64,000 nt of DNA from Haloterrigena sp. H1 (GCF_005938085.1 NZ_SMZK01000001.1:496001-560000), one strand, 5' to 3'. Counted from the stretch's first letter, positions 19,583 to 28,271 are shown. Made by a program: numbers and translations. Notes: generated by a model from the letters alone, not told the origin.

Positions 19583-20665
19583 ATGAAAGTCGCTCTGCTC
19601 GGAATCGGTCAGGCTGGCGGAAAGGTCACCGAGCGGCTCGTCCGGTTCGACGCGGACATGGGTTTTGGAGCCGTTCAGGGTGCGCTGGCCGTCAACTCCG
19701 CCGAACCGGACCTCCAGTCGCTCGAGTACGTCGACACGCAACTGATCGGTGCCGACCGCGTCAACGGCCACGGCGTCGGTGGCGACAACGAACTCGGCAC
19801 CGAAGTCATGCAGTCGGACATCCAGCAGGTACTGGGCTCACTCGACGGCCGAGTCACCTCGAGCGCCGAGGCGATCTTCGTGGTCGCCGGTCTCGGCGGT
19901 GGCACCGGCAGCGGTGGTGCGCCCGTACTCGTCCACCACCTCAAGCGGGTCTACGACGTCCCCGTCTACGCACTCGGCATCCTGCCGGGACGCAACGAGG
20001 GCGCGCTCTACCAGGCCAACGCCGGTCGGTCGCTGAAAACGCTGCTTCGGGAAGCCGACGCGACGTTGCTGATCGACAACGACGCTTGGCACGAACAGGG
20101 CGAGAGTGTCGAAGAGGCCTTCGAGACGATCAACGACCGGATCGCCCGGCGGGTCGGGCTGTTGTTCGCCTCCGGCGAGGCCGTCGAAGGGGTTGGTGAA
20201 AGTGTCGTTGACTCGAGCGAAGTCATCAACACGCTGCGCGCGGGCGGCGTCGCGGCACTCGGTTACGCGAGCGAAGTCGCAAGCGAGGACAGCGCCGAGA
20301 ACATCAGAACGGCGATGAGCGTCTCCCGGCAGGCGCTGTTGACGGGAACGAGCTTGCCCGACGCGACGACCGCGGAGGCGGCGCTGCTCGTTATCGCGGG
20401 CCAGCCCGACACGATTCCGCGCAAGGGCGTCGAGCGGGCGCGGCGCTGGCTCGAGGACGAAACCGGCAGCATGCAGGTCCGTGGCGGGGACTTTCCGCTA
20501 GAGAGTGATCGCCTCGGCGCGTTGGTCTTGCTCGGCGGGACGGAACGGTCCGACCGGATTGAGGCGTTCATGGATCGTGCCCGCGAGGCAAAGCAGGCTC
20601 AGGAAGCGGAATCGACCGACCACGCGGACGCGTTCGCCGACGACCGGCTCGAGGATCTCTTCTGA
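19583..20665 (+). CDS. cetZ: CetZ family tubulin-like protein
   Basis: A 360-residue archaeal tubulin-superfamily GTPase of the CetZ type, which control cell shape and motility rather than division in haloarchaea. Seen: LLGIGQAGGKVTE (residues 5-17), NGHGVGGDNELG (about 58), the tubulin signature GLGGGTGSGG (about 102-111) and VYALGILPGRNEG. The C-terminus ends in an acidic ADAFADDRLEDLF tail. Details such as NGHGVGGDNELG make it look closer to CetZ2 than CetZ1 (tentative). ATG 19583 starts directly at the domain; the longer open frame upstream is not conserved. Its TGA overlaps a short family A remnant. Confidence 0.92.
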   Translation: MKVALLGIGQAGGKVTERLVRFDADMGFGAVQGALAVNSAEPDLQSLEYVDTQLIGADRVNGHGVGGDNELGTEVMQSDIQQVLGSLDGRVTSSAEAIFVVAGLGGGTGSGGAPVLVHHLKRVYDVPVYALGILPGRNEGALYQANAGRSLKTLLREADATLLIDNDAWHEQGESVEEAFETINDRIARRVGLLFASGEAVEGVGESVVDSSEVINTLRAGGVAALGYASEVASEDSAENIRTAMSVSRQALLTGTSLPDATTAEAALLVIAGQPDTIPRKGVERARRWLEDETGSMQVRGGDFPLESDRLGALVLLGGTERSDRIEAFMDRAREAKQAQEAESTDHADAFADDRLEDLF

Positions 20666-20690
20666 TACTGACTGCTGTCTAGTAGTATGA
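20663..20690. repeat. Collapsed remnant of palindromic element family A
   Basis: TGATACTG (20663-20670) matches the left end of family A and ACTGCTGTCTAGTAGTATGA (20671-20690) its right end, with the 85-base interior missing. As with copy 1, the first TGA is a gene stop codon (cetZ). It looks like a copy reduced by internal deletion. Confidence 0.65.
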
Positions 20691-20779
20691 CCGGGACGGC
20701 GCTCTCGACCACGAGCCGAGCGGAGCCGATCGACGTCCTCGTAACCGGTTTTATTTATAAGCTGTTCACGAACTGTGGT

Positions 20780-20854
20780 ATGGCCCAACATGGGGGAACG
20801 ACGCCCCTGCTAACGGTTTTCAGGGGGTATGCGACCGGTACATTTAAATTATAG
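20780..20854 (+). other. Possible 24-codon micro-ORF with its own promoter
   Basis: An ATG at 20780 opens a frame beginning MAQHGGTTPLLTVF and ending at TAG 20852-20854. An AT-rich box TTTTATTTATAAG is centred about 23-25 bases upstream of the ATG, ideal spacing for a leaderless archaeal transcript. A second AT-rich box CATTTAAATTATAG ends the ORF. Product unknown; it could equally be a promoter remnant or small RNA. The rest of the gap 20691-21070 shows nothing else. Confidence 0.2.
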
Positions 20855-21070
20855 GCGACAGTACTGTCTGTCACCAGAACGCCACCGGGGCGCGTATCGC
20901 TCGACGATCGATGACAGGAAATCTTATTCACCGAGGTTTCGCAGATCGTGAGCAGTCGCTCCGAACAGTGGAACAGACACAGCGAGCCCCTCGCCGAACC
21001 GTCGGCGGACAGCTCGCTCGATCGTTCGACTGGGCACCCGGTGCGGGTATGGCACAGAGGTTTAACTAAC

Positions 21071-21952
21071 ATGGTAGACGAATCGAAAAACATCGAACTG
21101 ACAGAGGACGACCTAGAAAACAAATCGAAAGGACAGCTCATCAAAATGGCCGGTCAACTGCGAGACCGGCGAAACGACTTGAATCAGATGGCGTCCGAGC
21201 GCGCATCCAAGCGCGACGACCTGAACGCGAAAACCCGCGAAAAGGTCGACAAAGCTCAAGAGCACCGCGAGAAACGCGACGAGCTCAATGAGCAGGTCCA
21301 GGAACACAAGGAAAGCCGCAACGAGCTCAACGCCGAAGCCAACGAGCTGTTCGACAAGGTCGAGCAGCTCAAGTCGGACATGGAACTCGACGAGGGTAAG
21401 GATCTCGAGGAGCTCGAAGAAGAGATCGAGCAACTCGAGTTCAAACAGCAGACCGAGGTCCTCTCGAGTGAAGACGAGAAAGAGCTGATCGAGAAGATCG
21501 AGAACAAGCGCGAGGAGTACGAAGAGCGCAAGCAGAAACTCGACCAGAACGAGGATCTCGAGGAACTCGTCGAGGAAGCCGAGGAAGTCCGATCAGAAGC
21601 CTCCCAGCACCACCAGAAGGTGACGGAGCTTGCGGACAAGGCCCAGGAACATCACAACCAGATGATCGAGGCCTATCGCGAGGCCGACGACATCCGTGAC
21701 GAGGCCGACGAGATGCACGAGAAGTTCGTCGAGGCCCAGGAGGCTGCCGACCGCCACCACGAGGACTTCGTCCGCGTCCAGAAGCGCCTGCGCGAACTGG
21801 ACAAGAAAGAGGAAGAAGAGCGCAAGTCCGAGCGCGACAAGAAGAAAGAGGAGGCCAAAGAAGAGGCCGAGGAAATCTATCAGAAGTTCAAGGAAGGCGA
21901 GACTCTCGACACCGAGGACCTGATGAAGCTCCAGAAGACTGGGCTGCTCTAG
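21071..21952 (+). CDS. Long coiled-coil protein (COG1340-like)
   Basis: A 293-residue, almost wholly alpha-helical, highly charged protein. From residue about 15 to 265 it is continuous heptad-rich coiled coil with runs such as EELEEEIEQLEF and KKKEEAKEEAEEIYQKF. It resembles the archaeal COG1340 coiled-coil family, sometimes mislabelled as phosphoserine phosphatase; no phosphatase motif is visible. Probably a structural or scaffold protein. Start ATG 21071 (MVDESKNIELTEDDL) is preferred over the long non-homologous upstream extension. No operon partner. Confidence 0.85.
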   Translation: MVDESKNIELTEDDLENKSKGQLIKMAGQLRDRRNDLNQMASERASKRDDLNAKTREKVDKAQEHREKRDELNEQVQEHKESRNELNAEANELFDKVEQLKSDMELDEGKDLEELEEEIEQLEFKQQTEVLSSEDEKELIEKIENKREEYEERKQKLDQNEDLEELVEEAEEVRSEASQHHQKVTELADKAQEHHNQMIEAYREADDIRDEADEMHEKFVEAQEAADRHHEDFVRVQKRLRELDKKEEEERKSERDKKKEEAKEEAEEIYQKFKEGETLDTEDLMKLQKTGLL

Positions 21953-22090
21953 GTCGATCCCGTCTACCGCGATCTCTTCCCGATTTTCGGTGTTTGCATG
22001 CGGGCACGTCGCTGTTTTCTGCGCCGTCGTGTCGATAGCCGCTGCTGGATGCACGTCCGGCTTCCGTGCCGATCTCCAGTTTCACGTTCT

Positions 22091-22173
22091 CATACGGTCT
22101 GCTGTCACTGTGTACCGGTGCAACCGCGACCGTCCTGCGGTTGCACCGGCACTGACTGACAGCAGACCGTATC
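22091..22173. repeat. Palindromic element family B, copy 2
   Basis: An 83-base near-perfect palindrome with outer arms ATACGGTCTGCTGTCA (22092-22107) and TGACAGCAGACCGTAT (22157-22172), exact reverse complements. Inner arms are ACCGGTGCAACCGC and GCGGTTGCACCGG around a 9-base loop. This is the best-preserved copy. It lies 138 bases past the coiled-coil gene stop. The remainder of the gap 21953-22481 shows no gene. Confidence 0.85.
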
Positions 22174-22481
22174 ACGCAATAGCCGTCCTCGAGATCGACG
22201 ACGATCTCTCCGCCGACGAGTTGTAGTAGTCACGACACGGACGATACGCGGGGTGTAGCGTGGGCTTACGGCGGGATAAGCGACGACCGACAGCCCGAAT
22301 CGCGGCGGTTTCGTGCTCGAGTTGGGGCAACGGTCGCGGACGTGTCATGTCGGTAGGGAGTCGACACTCGAAGCACGGTATTCGATGCATACTACCGGCC
22401 GGTCAGGCCTCGTTCAGTGGCGACCGCGGCGAGGTGCAGTATTTGATCTATAACAATGGAACGGGACCCACAGCCATCGCT

Positions 22482-23828
22482 ATGGAACGACACAGGGACG
22501 ACACGGGCGTGGTCGTGCCGGGGATCGACGCGCCAAGTACCGTCGCGTGTCTCCGCTCGCTCCGACCGCGCGGCGTCCGCACGATCGTCGGCTCGGAGTC
22601 GCGGTCGACGCCGGCGGCTACATCGGTCTATCGCGATGAGTTCGTTGGATTGCCGGACCCGGAAGCGGATCTCGCTGCATATGGCGACGCTTTGCTCTCG
22701 CTGGCCGAACGGCCGGACGTCGAGACGATCATCCCAGTCCGCGAGGAGGACATCTACGTGCTTGCCGAGCGTAAGGAGGCATTTGCGGATGTAATCGCGA
22801 CGCCGTGGCCGGATTTCGAGACGCTTCGACGCGTCCAGGACCGTGTCGAACTCTTCGCAGCCGCGGATTCGGCCGGGGTCGACGCTCCGGAGACCGCATT
22901 GCTCGATCAGTGGGACGACTGGAACCAGGAGACGATAGTCAAGCCACGGTACACTGTCGCATCTCCGACCTATCTCGGGGCACGGTTCGGCGACGCGGAG
23001 ATCGGCTCGACGGAGTACCAGCGACCGGGCACACAGCCGGACCAAGAGGCCGAACTCGAGCGCCGTGGCCACGTTCCGCTCGTCCAGGAACGGATCCCAG
23101 ACTCGCGGGAGTTCGGCTTTTTCGCACTCTACGAGCACGGCGACCCGGTCGCGACCTTCCAGCACTGCCAGCGCCGCGGCTGGAAGTACTGTGGCGGCCC
23201 CAGTGCCTACCGCGAGTCGGTCCACATTCCCGAACTCGAGGCCGCCGGGCGCGCGTTGCTCGACGAACTCGAGTGGCACGGGCTCGCGATGGTGGAGTTC
23301 CTGCGCGATCCCGACGACGGCGAGTTCAAGCTGATGGAGATCAATCCGCGGTTCTGGTCGTCGCTGCCGTTTTCGGTCCGCGTCGGCGCGGATTTCCCCT
23401 CCTACTACTGGCAGCTGGCGACCGGCGAGCCGATCACGTCGGAGCCGACCTACGATGTCGGGGTGGGCGGCCATCTCCTGCGGGGGGAACTCAGCTATCT
23501 CCACAGCGTCGCGACCGAGGAGTACCCCCTCGTCGAGCGGCCGTCGCTCGGTGGGGCTGTCCGCGAGGTCGCGACGTCGCTGGCCTCTCACCCGCGATTC
23601 GATTACGCGGTCCTCGACGATCCGGTGCCGTTCTTCCAGGACGGCGTCAACCTCGTGCGAGCGTGGCTCGGCGAGCGGTCCGGCAGCGGCGTGCCGGATC
23701 AAACCGAGACCAGTCTCGAGTCCGAGTTAACCGATGACGGCGTCGAGCCGACGGAGACGAAGCCAGGCACGGACGAGGAGTCGACGCGATCGGCCCAGAC
23801 CGACGGCGGCCAGCCGTCGGACTCGTAG
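22482..23828 (+). CDS. ATP-grasp carboxylate-amine ligase
   Basis: A 448-residue ATP-grasp enzyme of the carbamoyl-phosphate-synthase-like type that activates a carboxylate as acyl phosphate for amide or ester bond formation. Seen: N-terminal VVVPGIDAPSTVACLRSLRPRGVRTIVGSE pre-ATP-grasp region, the ATP-binding TIVKPRYTVAS, the VQERIPDSREFGFFAL strand, and the metal-binding FKLMEINPRFWSSLPFSVRVGADFP (about 285-310). The acidic Ser/Thr-rich tail after residue 400 is low complexity. ATG 22482 (MERHRDDTGVVVPG) is preferred to earlier in-frame starts. Substrate unknown. Confidence 0.8.
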   Translation: MERHRDDTGVVVPGIDAPSTVACLRSLRPRGVRTIVGSESRSTPAATSVYRDEFVGLPDPEADLAAYGDALLSLAERPDVETIIPVREEDIYVLAERKEAFADVIATPWPDFETLRRVQDRVELFAAADSAGVDAPETALLDQWDDWNQETIVKPRYTVASPTYLGARFGDAEIGSTEYQRPGTQPDQEAELERRGHVPLVQERIPDSREFGFFALYEHGDPVATFQHCQRRGWKYCGGPSAYRESVHIPELEAAGRALLDELEWHGLAMVEFLRDPDDGEFKLMEINPRFWSSLPFSVRVGADFPSYYWQLATGEPITSEPTYDVGVGGHLLRGELSYLHSVATEEYPLVERPSLGGAVREVATSLASHPRFDYAVLDDPVPFFQDGVNLVRAWLGERSGSGVPDQTETSLESELTDDGVEPTETKPGTDEESTRSAQTDGGQPSDS

Positions 23829-23919
23829 CCGATCCCACTGATCGGATTAGGGTACCTGCGCTCTGCTAACCGCCAACCCTTAACGGGAACCGCACCCAGC
23901 TATCGGTATATGACTCGAG

Positions 23920-24924
23920 GTGACCTCCGTGGTCAGTAGTGGGCGTATCGATCGACTCGTGGTCGTCGTCGGTGGCGGCCTCGCGTTCGCGAGTCTCGGC
24001 GTCGCCCTGTTTATAGTTCTCCCGGAGACGCTGACGGACCTGCTGGGCGTGATACTCGCGCTCGTGGCCGCGCTCGTCGGCGTTCGGCTTGCGGGCAACG
24101 CTGCCACCTCGCTGTTTCCGGCCTATGACGTCGCTGAGGTCGCTGTCGAAGGACCGATCAGCCGGGACGGCGGTGGCGGCCCGCTGCCGACGACGCCAGG
24201 GGCGACGCCGGCTGACGACATCGTCGAGCAGATTGACCGCGCGGACGACGACGACAACGTCCAGGCGCTGTTGTTGAAGCTGAACACGCCCGGTGGCGAG
24301 GTCGTCCCGAGCGACGACATCCGACTCGCAGCCCAGCGCTTCGACGGGCCGACGATCGCTTATGCGACCGACGTCTGTGCCAGCGGCGGCTACTGGATCG
24401 CCAGCGGCTGTGACGAACTCTGGGCTCGCGAGGGCTCGATCGTCGGCTCGATCGGCGTCATCGGCTCGCGAGTCAATGCAAGCGATCTCGCCGAGAAGGT
24501 CGGCCTCTCCTACGAACGGTTTGCCGCCGGCGAGTACAAAGACGCCGGCACGGCGCTCAAGGAAATGGACGACAACGAACGCGAGTACCTGCAGGGACTG
24601 ATCGACGACTACTACGACACGTTTGTCGAGCGAGTCAGCGACGGCCGCGACTTAGAGCCGGATTTCGTCCGCGACACCGAGGCCCGGATCTACCTCGGCG
24701 AAGAGGCCTCCGACATGGATCTCGTCGATCAGCTCGGCACCCGCCGGGAGATCGAGACGGAATTGGCCGATCGACTCGACACTGACGAGGTGACCGTCGA
24801 GGAGTTCGAGCCCCAGCGACCGCTGATGGCTCGCGTCGGCACGGGTGCCCAGCGCGTCGCGTACGCCTTCGGCGCTGGGATCGCCGGCCTCGGCGACGGC
24901 CGTGGGTTCCGGCTGCGCAGCTAA
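23920..24924 (+). CDS. sppA: Signal peptide peptidase SppA (S49 family)
   Basis: A 334-residue membrane serine peptidase that degrades cleaved signal peptides. Two N-terminal transmembrane helices lie at about residues 14-34 and 38-60. The catalytic Ser is in CASGGYWIAS (about residue 154) and the general-base Lys in AAGEYKDAGT (about 206), the SppA Ser-Lys dyad. LKLNTPGGEVVPSDDI is the conserved substrate-groove strand. Single S49 domain, as in archaeal SppA. Start is GTG at 23920, since the nearby ATG at 23910 runs into a stop in its own frame. Confidence 0.9.
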   Translation: MTSVVSSGRIDRLVVVVGGGLAFASLGVALFIVLPETLTDLLGVILALVAALVGVRLAGNAATSLFPAYDVAEVAVEGPISRDGGGGPLPTTPGATPADDIVEQIDRADDDDNVQALLLKLNTPGGEVVPSDDIRLAAQRFDGPTIAYATDVCASGGYWIASGCDELWAREGSIVGSIGVIGSRVNASDLAEKVGLSYERFAAGEYKDAGTALKEMDDNEREYLQGLIDDYYDTFVERVSDGRDLEPDFVRDTEARIYLGEEASDMDLVDQLGTRREIETELADRLDTDEVTVEEFEPQRPLMARVGTGAQRVAYAFGAGIAGLGDGRGFRLRS

Positions 24925-25027
24925 CCGCGCCGAGGCGCGCTCGAGGCGGCTGCCATGGGACGCCCTCACAACAGTCCGGCTCGAACGAGTAAGTGGTTTT
25001 ATCGTTGCACGGAATGCATCGCCTACC

Positions 25028-26296
25028 GTGACAACGCTGGTCGTCTGCCTCGACCGGACCGACGATGTGGGCCGCAAAACGGGGCTTCGCTCGCCCGTCG
25101 TCGGCTGGGAGGCAGTCCGCGCGCTCGTGACCGACGTCGGCCTTGCGGATCCGGAGGATTCGGGTGTCAACACGCTTCTCGAGTCCTTGCGGGTCGCCCA
25201 GAACTTGCGCGACGAAAACGAGGAGGTCGTCGTCGCAGTCGTCTCGGGGGATCACGAGTCGATGGTGTCGGCGGATCGGGCGGTCGCCGCACAACTCGAC
25301 GACCTCATCGCCGACTACGATCCAGAGTCGGCGGTCGTGGTGACCGATAGCGCCGAGGACGAACGGCTGATCCCGATCGTCGAGAGCCGCATCCGGGTCG
25401 ACTCAGTCGATCGGGTCGTCGTCCGGCAGGCCCGGGACATCGAATCGACGTACTACCTGCTCAAACAGTTCCTCGCCGACGAGGAACTCCGCCAGACCGT
25501 CCTCGTCCCGATCGGGTTGACCATGCTCGTCTTTCCGTTGCTTGCGACTACCGTTGGCCCCGCGAAGGGAGCGGCCGCGATTACGACCGTTATCGGCCTC
25601 TTCTTGCTCTACAAGGGGTTCAACATCGACGAACTCCTGACCCGCTTTGCCCACCAGACACGGGAATCGCTGTACTCCGGGCAGGTGTCCGTCGTCACCT
25701 ACGTCGTCGCGGCCGGATTGACCTTCGTCGGCCTGTTTGTCGGCGTGCTCGGCGTCTCGGATCTCGGTGATACGCCCGGTGTGGTGCTTCCGGCGACGCG
25801 ATTCGCCTTCGATAGCATCCCTTGGCTTGCGATGGCCGCACTGACCGCAAGCGCCGGTCGGCTGCTCGACGAAGTGATCGGCGATGATCCGGTCCGACGG
25901 TCCTTCCTCAACCTGCCGTTTATCGTCGTCGCCGTCGGGCTAGTTATCCGTGGCTTCTCCGCGTACTTCCTCGAGCAACAGGGTGAGATCGAGCCGTTCG
26001 TCGTCTCGGCGTACGAATTCGGTATCTTCTCCAACGAGCGGTTCGTGATGATCGCCGGCGAGCGACTCGCACTGTTCGTCGTCTCGGCGATCGTCGTTAG
26101 CCTCGCCGGCGCGCGGGTGGCATCGTCGTTGAGCGACGCGACCGACGACCGGGCCGATGCCGATGGCGGGGCCGATACGACGTCCAGTCCTGCTGCCGAG
26201 CCGTTCGCGGGACAGGTGGATCCCGAACGCACTGATGGCGGTGCGGAGACGACTGCCGATCCCGACTCGTCCCGCGATCGGGAGCGAGATCGGTAA
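25028..26296 (+). CDS. DUF373 family membrane protein
   Basis: A 422-residue protein: an N-terminal soluble domain of about 150 residues starting TTLVVCLDRTDDVGRKTGLRSPVVGW, then six or so transmembrane helices, then an acidic low-complexity tail of about 60 residues. This is the archaeal DUF373 architecture; function unknown. The soluble domain contains VVAVVSGDHESMVSADRAVAAQLD and DSVDRVVVRQARDIESTYYLL. Start is GTG 25028 by homology at the first conserved residues; the frame is open further upstream. Followed 49 bases later by dph6 on the same strand. Confidence 0.82.
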   Translation: MTTLVVCLDRTDDVGRKTGLRSPVVGWEAVRALVTDVGLADPEDSGVNTLLESLRVAQNLRDENEEVVVAVVSGDHESMVSADRAVAAQLDDLIADYDPESAVVVTDSAEDERLIPIVESRIRVDSVDRVVVRQARDIESTYYLLKQFLADEELRQTVLVPIGLTMLVFPLLATTVGPAKGAAAITTVIGLFLLYKGFNIDELLTRFAHQTRESLYSGQVSVVTYVVAAGLTFVGLFVGVLGVSDLGDTPGVVLPATRFAFDSIPWLAMAALTASAGRLLDEVIGDDPVRRSFLNLPFIVVAVGLVIRGFSAYFLEQQGEIEPFVVSAYEFGIFSNERFVMIAGERLALFVVSAIVVSLAGARVASSLSDATDDRADADGGADTTSSPAAEPFAGQVDPERTDGGAETTADPDSSRDRERDR

Positions 26297-26345
26297 TCCA
26301 GGCTGGACTCGGTATCCCTTTACCCGTCCTCGACCACCACTGACC

Positions 26346-27071
26346 ATGAGCGACGCAGACGGTACGTGGGTGAGTCTCTTTTCGGGTGGCAAGGACTCCG
26401 CGTGGGCGCTGTACCGGGCCGTAGAGCGGGGCTTGCCGGTCGAACGGCTCGTCACCGTCCACCCCGCAGGCGACTCGTATATGTATCACGTCCCTGCGAC
26501 GGAGCTGGCCGCGCTGGCAGCCGAGAGCATCGGCATCGAACTCGTCGACGTCGAACCCGACGATTTCGGGGCCGACGCAGCGACCGACTCGAGTGCACAG
26601 GGCGACGACGAACTCGAGCCACTCGAGGCCGCCCTCGAGGAACTCGACCGCGAGCTATCCGGTGGCATCGCCGGTGTTACGGCCGGGGCCGTCGAGAGCG
26701 AGTACCAGACGAACCGCATTCAAGGGATGTGCGACCGACTTGGCTGTGAGCTGTTCGCCCCGCTGTGGCAGGAAGACCCCCACGAGTTAGCCGACGCGAT
26801 GCTCGAGGCGGGCTTCGAAATCACGATCATTCAGGTCGCAGCCCACGGCCTTGACGAGTCGTGGCTGGGCCGAACGCTCGATCGGGAGGCACTCGCTGAA
26901 CTCGAGACTCTCAACGAGGAGTACGGCGTTCACATTCTGGGCGAAGGTGGCGAATTCGAGACGTTGGTTGTGGATGGGCCGCACATGGATCGGCGGATCG
27001 ACCTCGAGTACGAGACTGAGTGGGACGGAACCCGCGGACGATTGCGGATCACGGACGCTAAGCTGGTCTAA
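26346..27071 (+). CDS. dph6: Diphthine-ammonia ligase
   Basis: A 241-residue ATP pyrophosphatase that amidates diphthine in the last step of diphthamide formation on elongation factor 2. The PP-loop SLFSGGKDSAWALYRA lies at residues 10-25. Further family blocks are GVTAGAVESEYQTNRIQGMCDRLG, LFAPLWQEDP and HILGEGGEFETLVVDGPHM. ATG 26346 (MSDADGTWVSLFSGGKDS) is chosen from the domain start. The C-terminal 36 codons are present again, as a diverged copy, about 110 bases beyond the stop. Confidence 0.92.
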   Translation: MSDADGTWVSLFSGGKDSAWALYRAVERGLPVERLVTVHPAGDSYMYHVPATELAALAAESIGIELVDVEPDDFGADAATDSSAQGDDELEPLEAALEELDRELSGGIAGVTAGAVESEYQTNRIQGMCDRLGCELFAPLWQEDPHELADAMLEAGFEITIIQVAAHGLDESWLGRTLDREALAELETLNEEYGVHILGEGGEFETLVVDGPHMDRRIDLEYETEWDGTRGRLRITDAKLV

Positions 27072-27177
27072 GAGACTGGCGACCGCGAGTGAACAGCGTG
27101 AACGAGCGGTCTTTTTGATACAGATTTTTGTGACGAGTGGTCACCGCAGGTGACCCGAGGCGGAAAACGATGGTTCT
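27072..27177 (+). repeat. T-rich intergenic element following dph6
   Basis: About 106 bases between the dph6 stop and a duplicate of its 3' tail. The core GAGCGGTCTTTTTGATACAG then ATTTTTGTGACGAGTGGT aligns with the purH-side element (GAGCGCCTTTTTGGTCGAG then ATTTTTCAAGGAGTGGT, minus strand of 28272-28434). I have the impression that such sequences recur after genes in many haloarchaeal genomes. The T runs would suit transcription termination. Confidence 0.65.
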
Positions 27178-27315
27178 GAGACGTTAGTTGTGGATGGGCC
27201 GCACATGGATCGACGGATCGACCTCGAGTACGAGACCGAGTGGGATGGGACCCGCAGACGATTGCGGATCACAGACGCACAGTTGGAGTCGCGGAGCGGA
27301 GTCGAGCCCCGTTAG
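27178..27315 (+). pseudogene. Duplicated 3' tail of dph6
   Basis: From GAG ACG at 27178 the sequence repeats the last 36 codons of dph6: it reads ETLVVDGPHMDRRIDLEYE and on to RLRITDA, then diverges into QLESRSGVEPR and a TAG at 27313. Against the original, nearly all base differences fall at third positions and are silent; Gly to Arg is the clear replacement. It has no start codon and no N-terminal part, so it is a tail fragment, yet it kept coding constraint until recently. Its stop overlaps the end of the convergent membrane hydrolase gene. Confidence 0.8.
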
Positions 27316-27866
27316 GTACCGATTCGGTAGCGGTTCTCGAACGGGACACGTTCGTGCCAGGCGAGCAGCACGTGGAGCGCGATCGCAACGGCGAGCAGCC
27401 CGAAATTCCAGACCGGCGAATTGTAATAGATCACGTCGATGATCACCGGTTTCGCGTACAGCGGCCAGAACGGCTCGAGCGGAGCGGCGATGTCGGGAGC
27501 AGAGAGGAGGTCCGCGAAGATGTGACTGGTTCCACCGAGGACCAACCCAGCGGTCGCGAAGACCAAGACGGTCTCGTCCGAGATGGCGGTGCTTCGAATC
27601 AGGCGGTTCGCGTTGAACCAGTCGGTGAGCCACTTCGCGGCACCTGCGCCGACGAGGACGCCGACCAGTGACACGAACAGCAGGGTGTGAGTGATGCCGT
27701 GGTGGGTGATCGGGAGGACGTGCCGAAGGACGAGATCGGTGTCCGGGAGCATCGCAGTCGCTAGCGCGAAGCCAGTAAATCCCAGTGCACCCCGTTGGCC
27801 CCAGATGAGCCATGCTGGCGCGGCAAACAGCAGCGCCATTCCGAAGTGGCCAGTGACATCGACCAT
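27312..27866 (-). CDS. Membrane-bound metal-dependent hydrolase (YdjM/DUF457-like)
   Basis: A 184-residue integral membrane protein, MVDVTGHFGMALLFAAPAWL. The family His/Asp pattern is present: GHFG near the start, MLPDTDLVLRHVLPITHHGITHT (residues about 38-60) and SHIFADLL, which would form a metal site at the membrane face. About four hydrophobic helices. Function in the family is unclear, with putative hydrolase activity only. Start ATG 27866. The small membrane protein at 27879 lies just upstream on the same strand with a 12-base gap, so they are likely co-transcribed. Confidence 0.82.
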   Translation of the reverse strand: MVDVTGHFGMALLFAAPAWLIWGQRGALGFTGFALATAMLPDTDLVLRHVLPITHHGITHTLLFVSLVGVLVGAGAAKWLTDWFNANRLIRSTAISDETVLVFATAGLVLGGTSHIFADLLSAPDIAAPLEPFWPLYAKPVIIDVIYYNSPVWNFGLLAVAIALHVLLAWHERVPFENRYRIGT

Positions 27867-27878
27867 GTGAGTGGGCGA

Positions 27879-28073
27879 TTATCGGAGCCGCCGGACGAGC
27901 CGGAGGAACACTGACACTGCTGTCCCGAGGCCGGGGATACGAGACGAGAGCGCGGCTGCACCTAGTAACAGGAGGCCGCTCTTTGGCCGTCCACGCCGAA
28001 ACGCCAGCGCGCTGTCGATCAGTGTCGAAACGATACTCAGCTTGTTCGCCGTCCGCGAGTTGACGTTCGTCAT
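27879..28073 (-). CDS. Small conserved haloarchaeal membrane-associated protein
   Basis: A 64-residue basic protein, MTNVNSRTANKLSIVSTLIDSALAF, with one hydrophobic stretch SGLLLLGAAALSSRIPGLGTAVSVFLRLV and a basic RRLR end. It looks like a known but uncharacterised short Halobacteria family. ATG 28073 is preferred to a Met eight codons upstream. It precedes the membrane hydrolase gene by 12 bases. Function unknown. Confidence 0.6.
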   Translation of the reverse strand: MTNVNSRTANKLSIVSTLIDSALAFRRGRPKSGLLLLGAAALSSRIPGLGTAVSVFLRLVRRLR

Positions 28074-28228
28074 CGTTCTGTTCGCCGGGATTGGCACTTC
28101 ACGGCTAAGTACGACACCGCTGCAACAGCAGGCTCACAGGACCTCGCTCTCGCACTGCTGTACCCCCTCGAGCAAAAAACCGCCCGCTTGTTCCGTTCGC
28201 TCACGGGCGTGTCTGCCCGTTTACGGCA
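28074..28228 (-). repeat. T-rich intergenic element beyond the purH tail copy
   Basis: On the minus strand this follows the duplicated purH tail and reads GTGAGCGAACGGAACAAGCG then GGCGGTTTTTTGCTCGAGGG. The GAGCGAACGG and T-run layout resembles the element directly after purH (28272-28434), as if a tail-plus-element unit were repeated twice. No gene is supported here. Confidence 0.5.
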
Positions 28229-28271
28229 CTAATCGTGTTTGAGCGACCGCTGACCAGTGAACGCCATCGCG
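28229..28271 (-). pseudogene. Duplicated 3' tail of purH
   Basis: These 43 bases repeat 28435-28477, the last 13 codons and stop of purH, with two mismatches. In the minus frame both read AMAFTGQRS-(L or F)-KHD-stop. The similarity ends abruptly on the upstream side. There is no start, so this is only a tail fragment, lying 163 bases beyond the real stop. Confidence 0.8.

Noticed and set aside
22260..22481. A longer ATP-grasp protein starting at 22260
   Set aside because: The extra 74 codons are basic, low in acidic residues and unlike the family; the conserved pre-ATP-grasp region begins right after ATG 22482.
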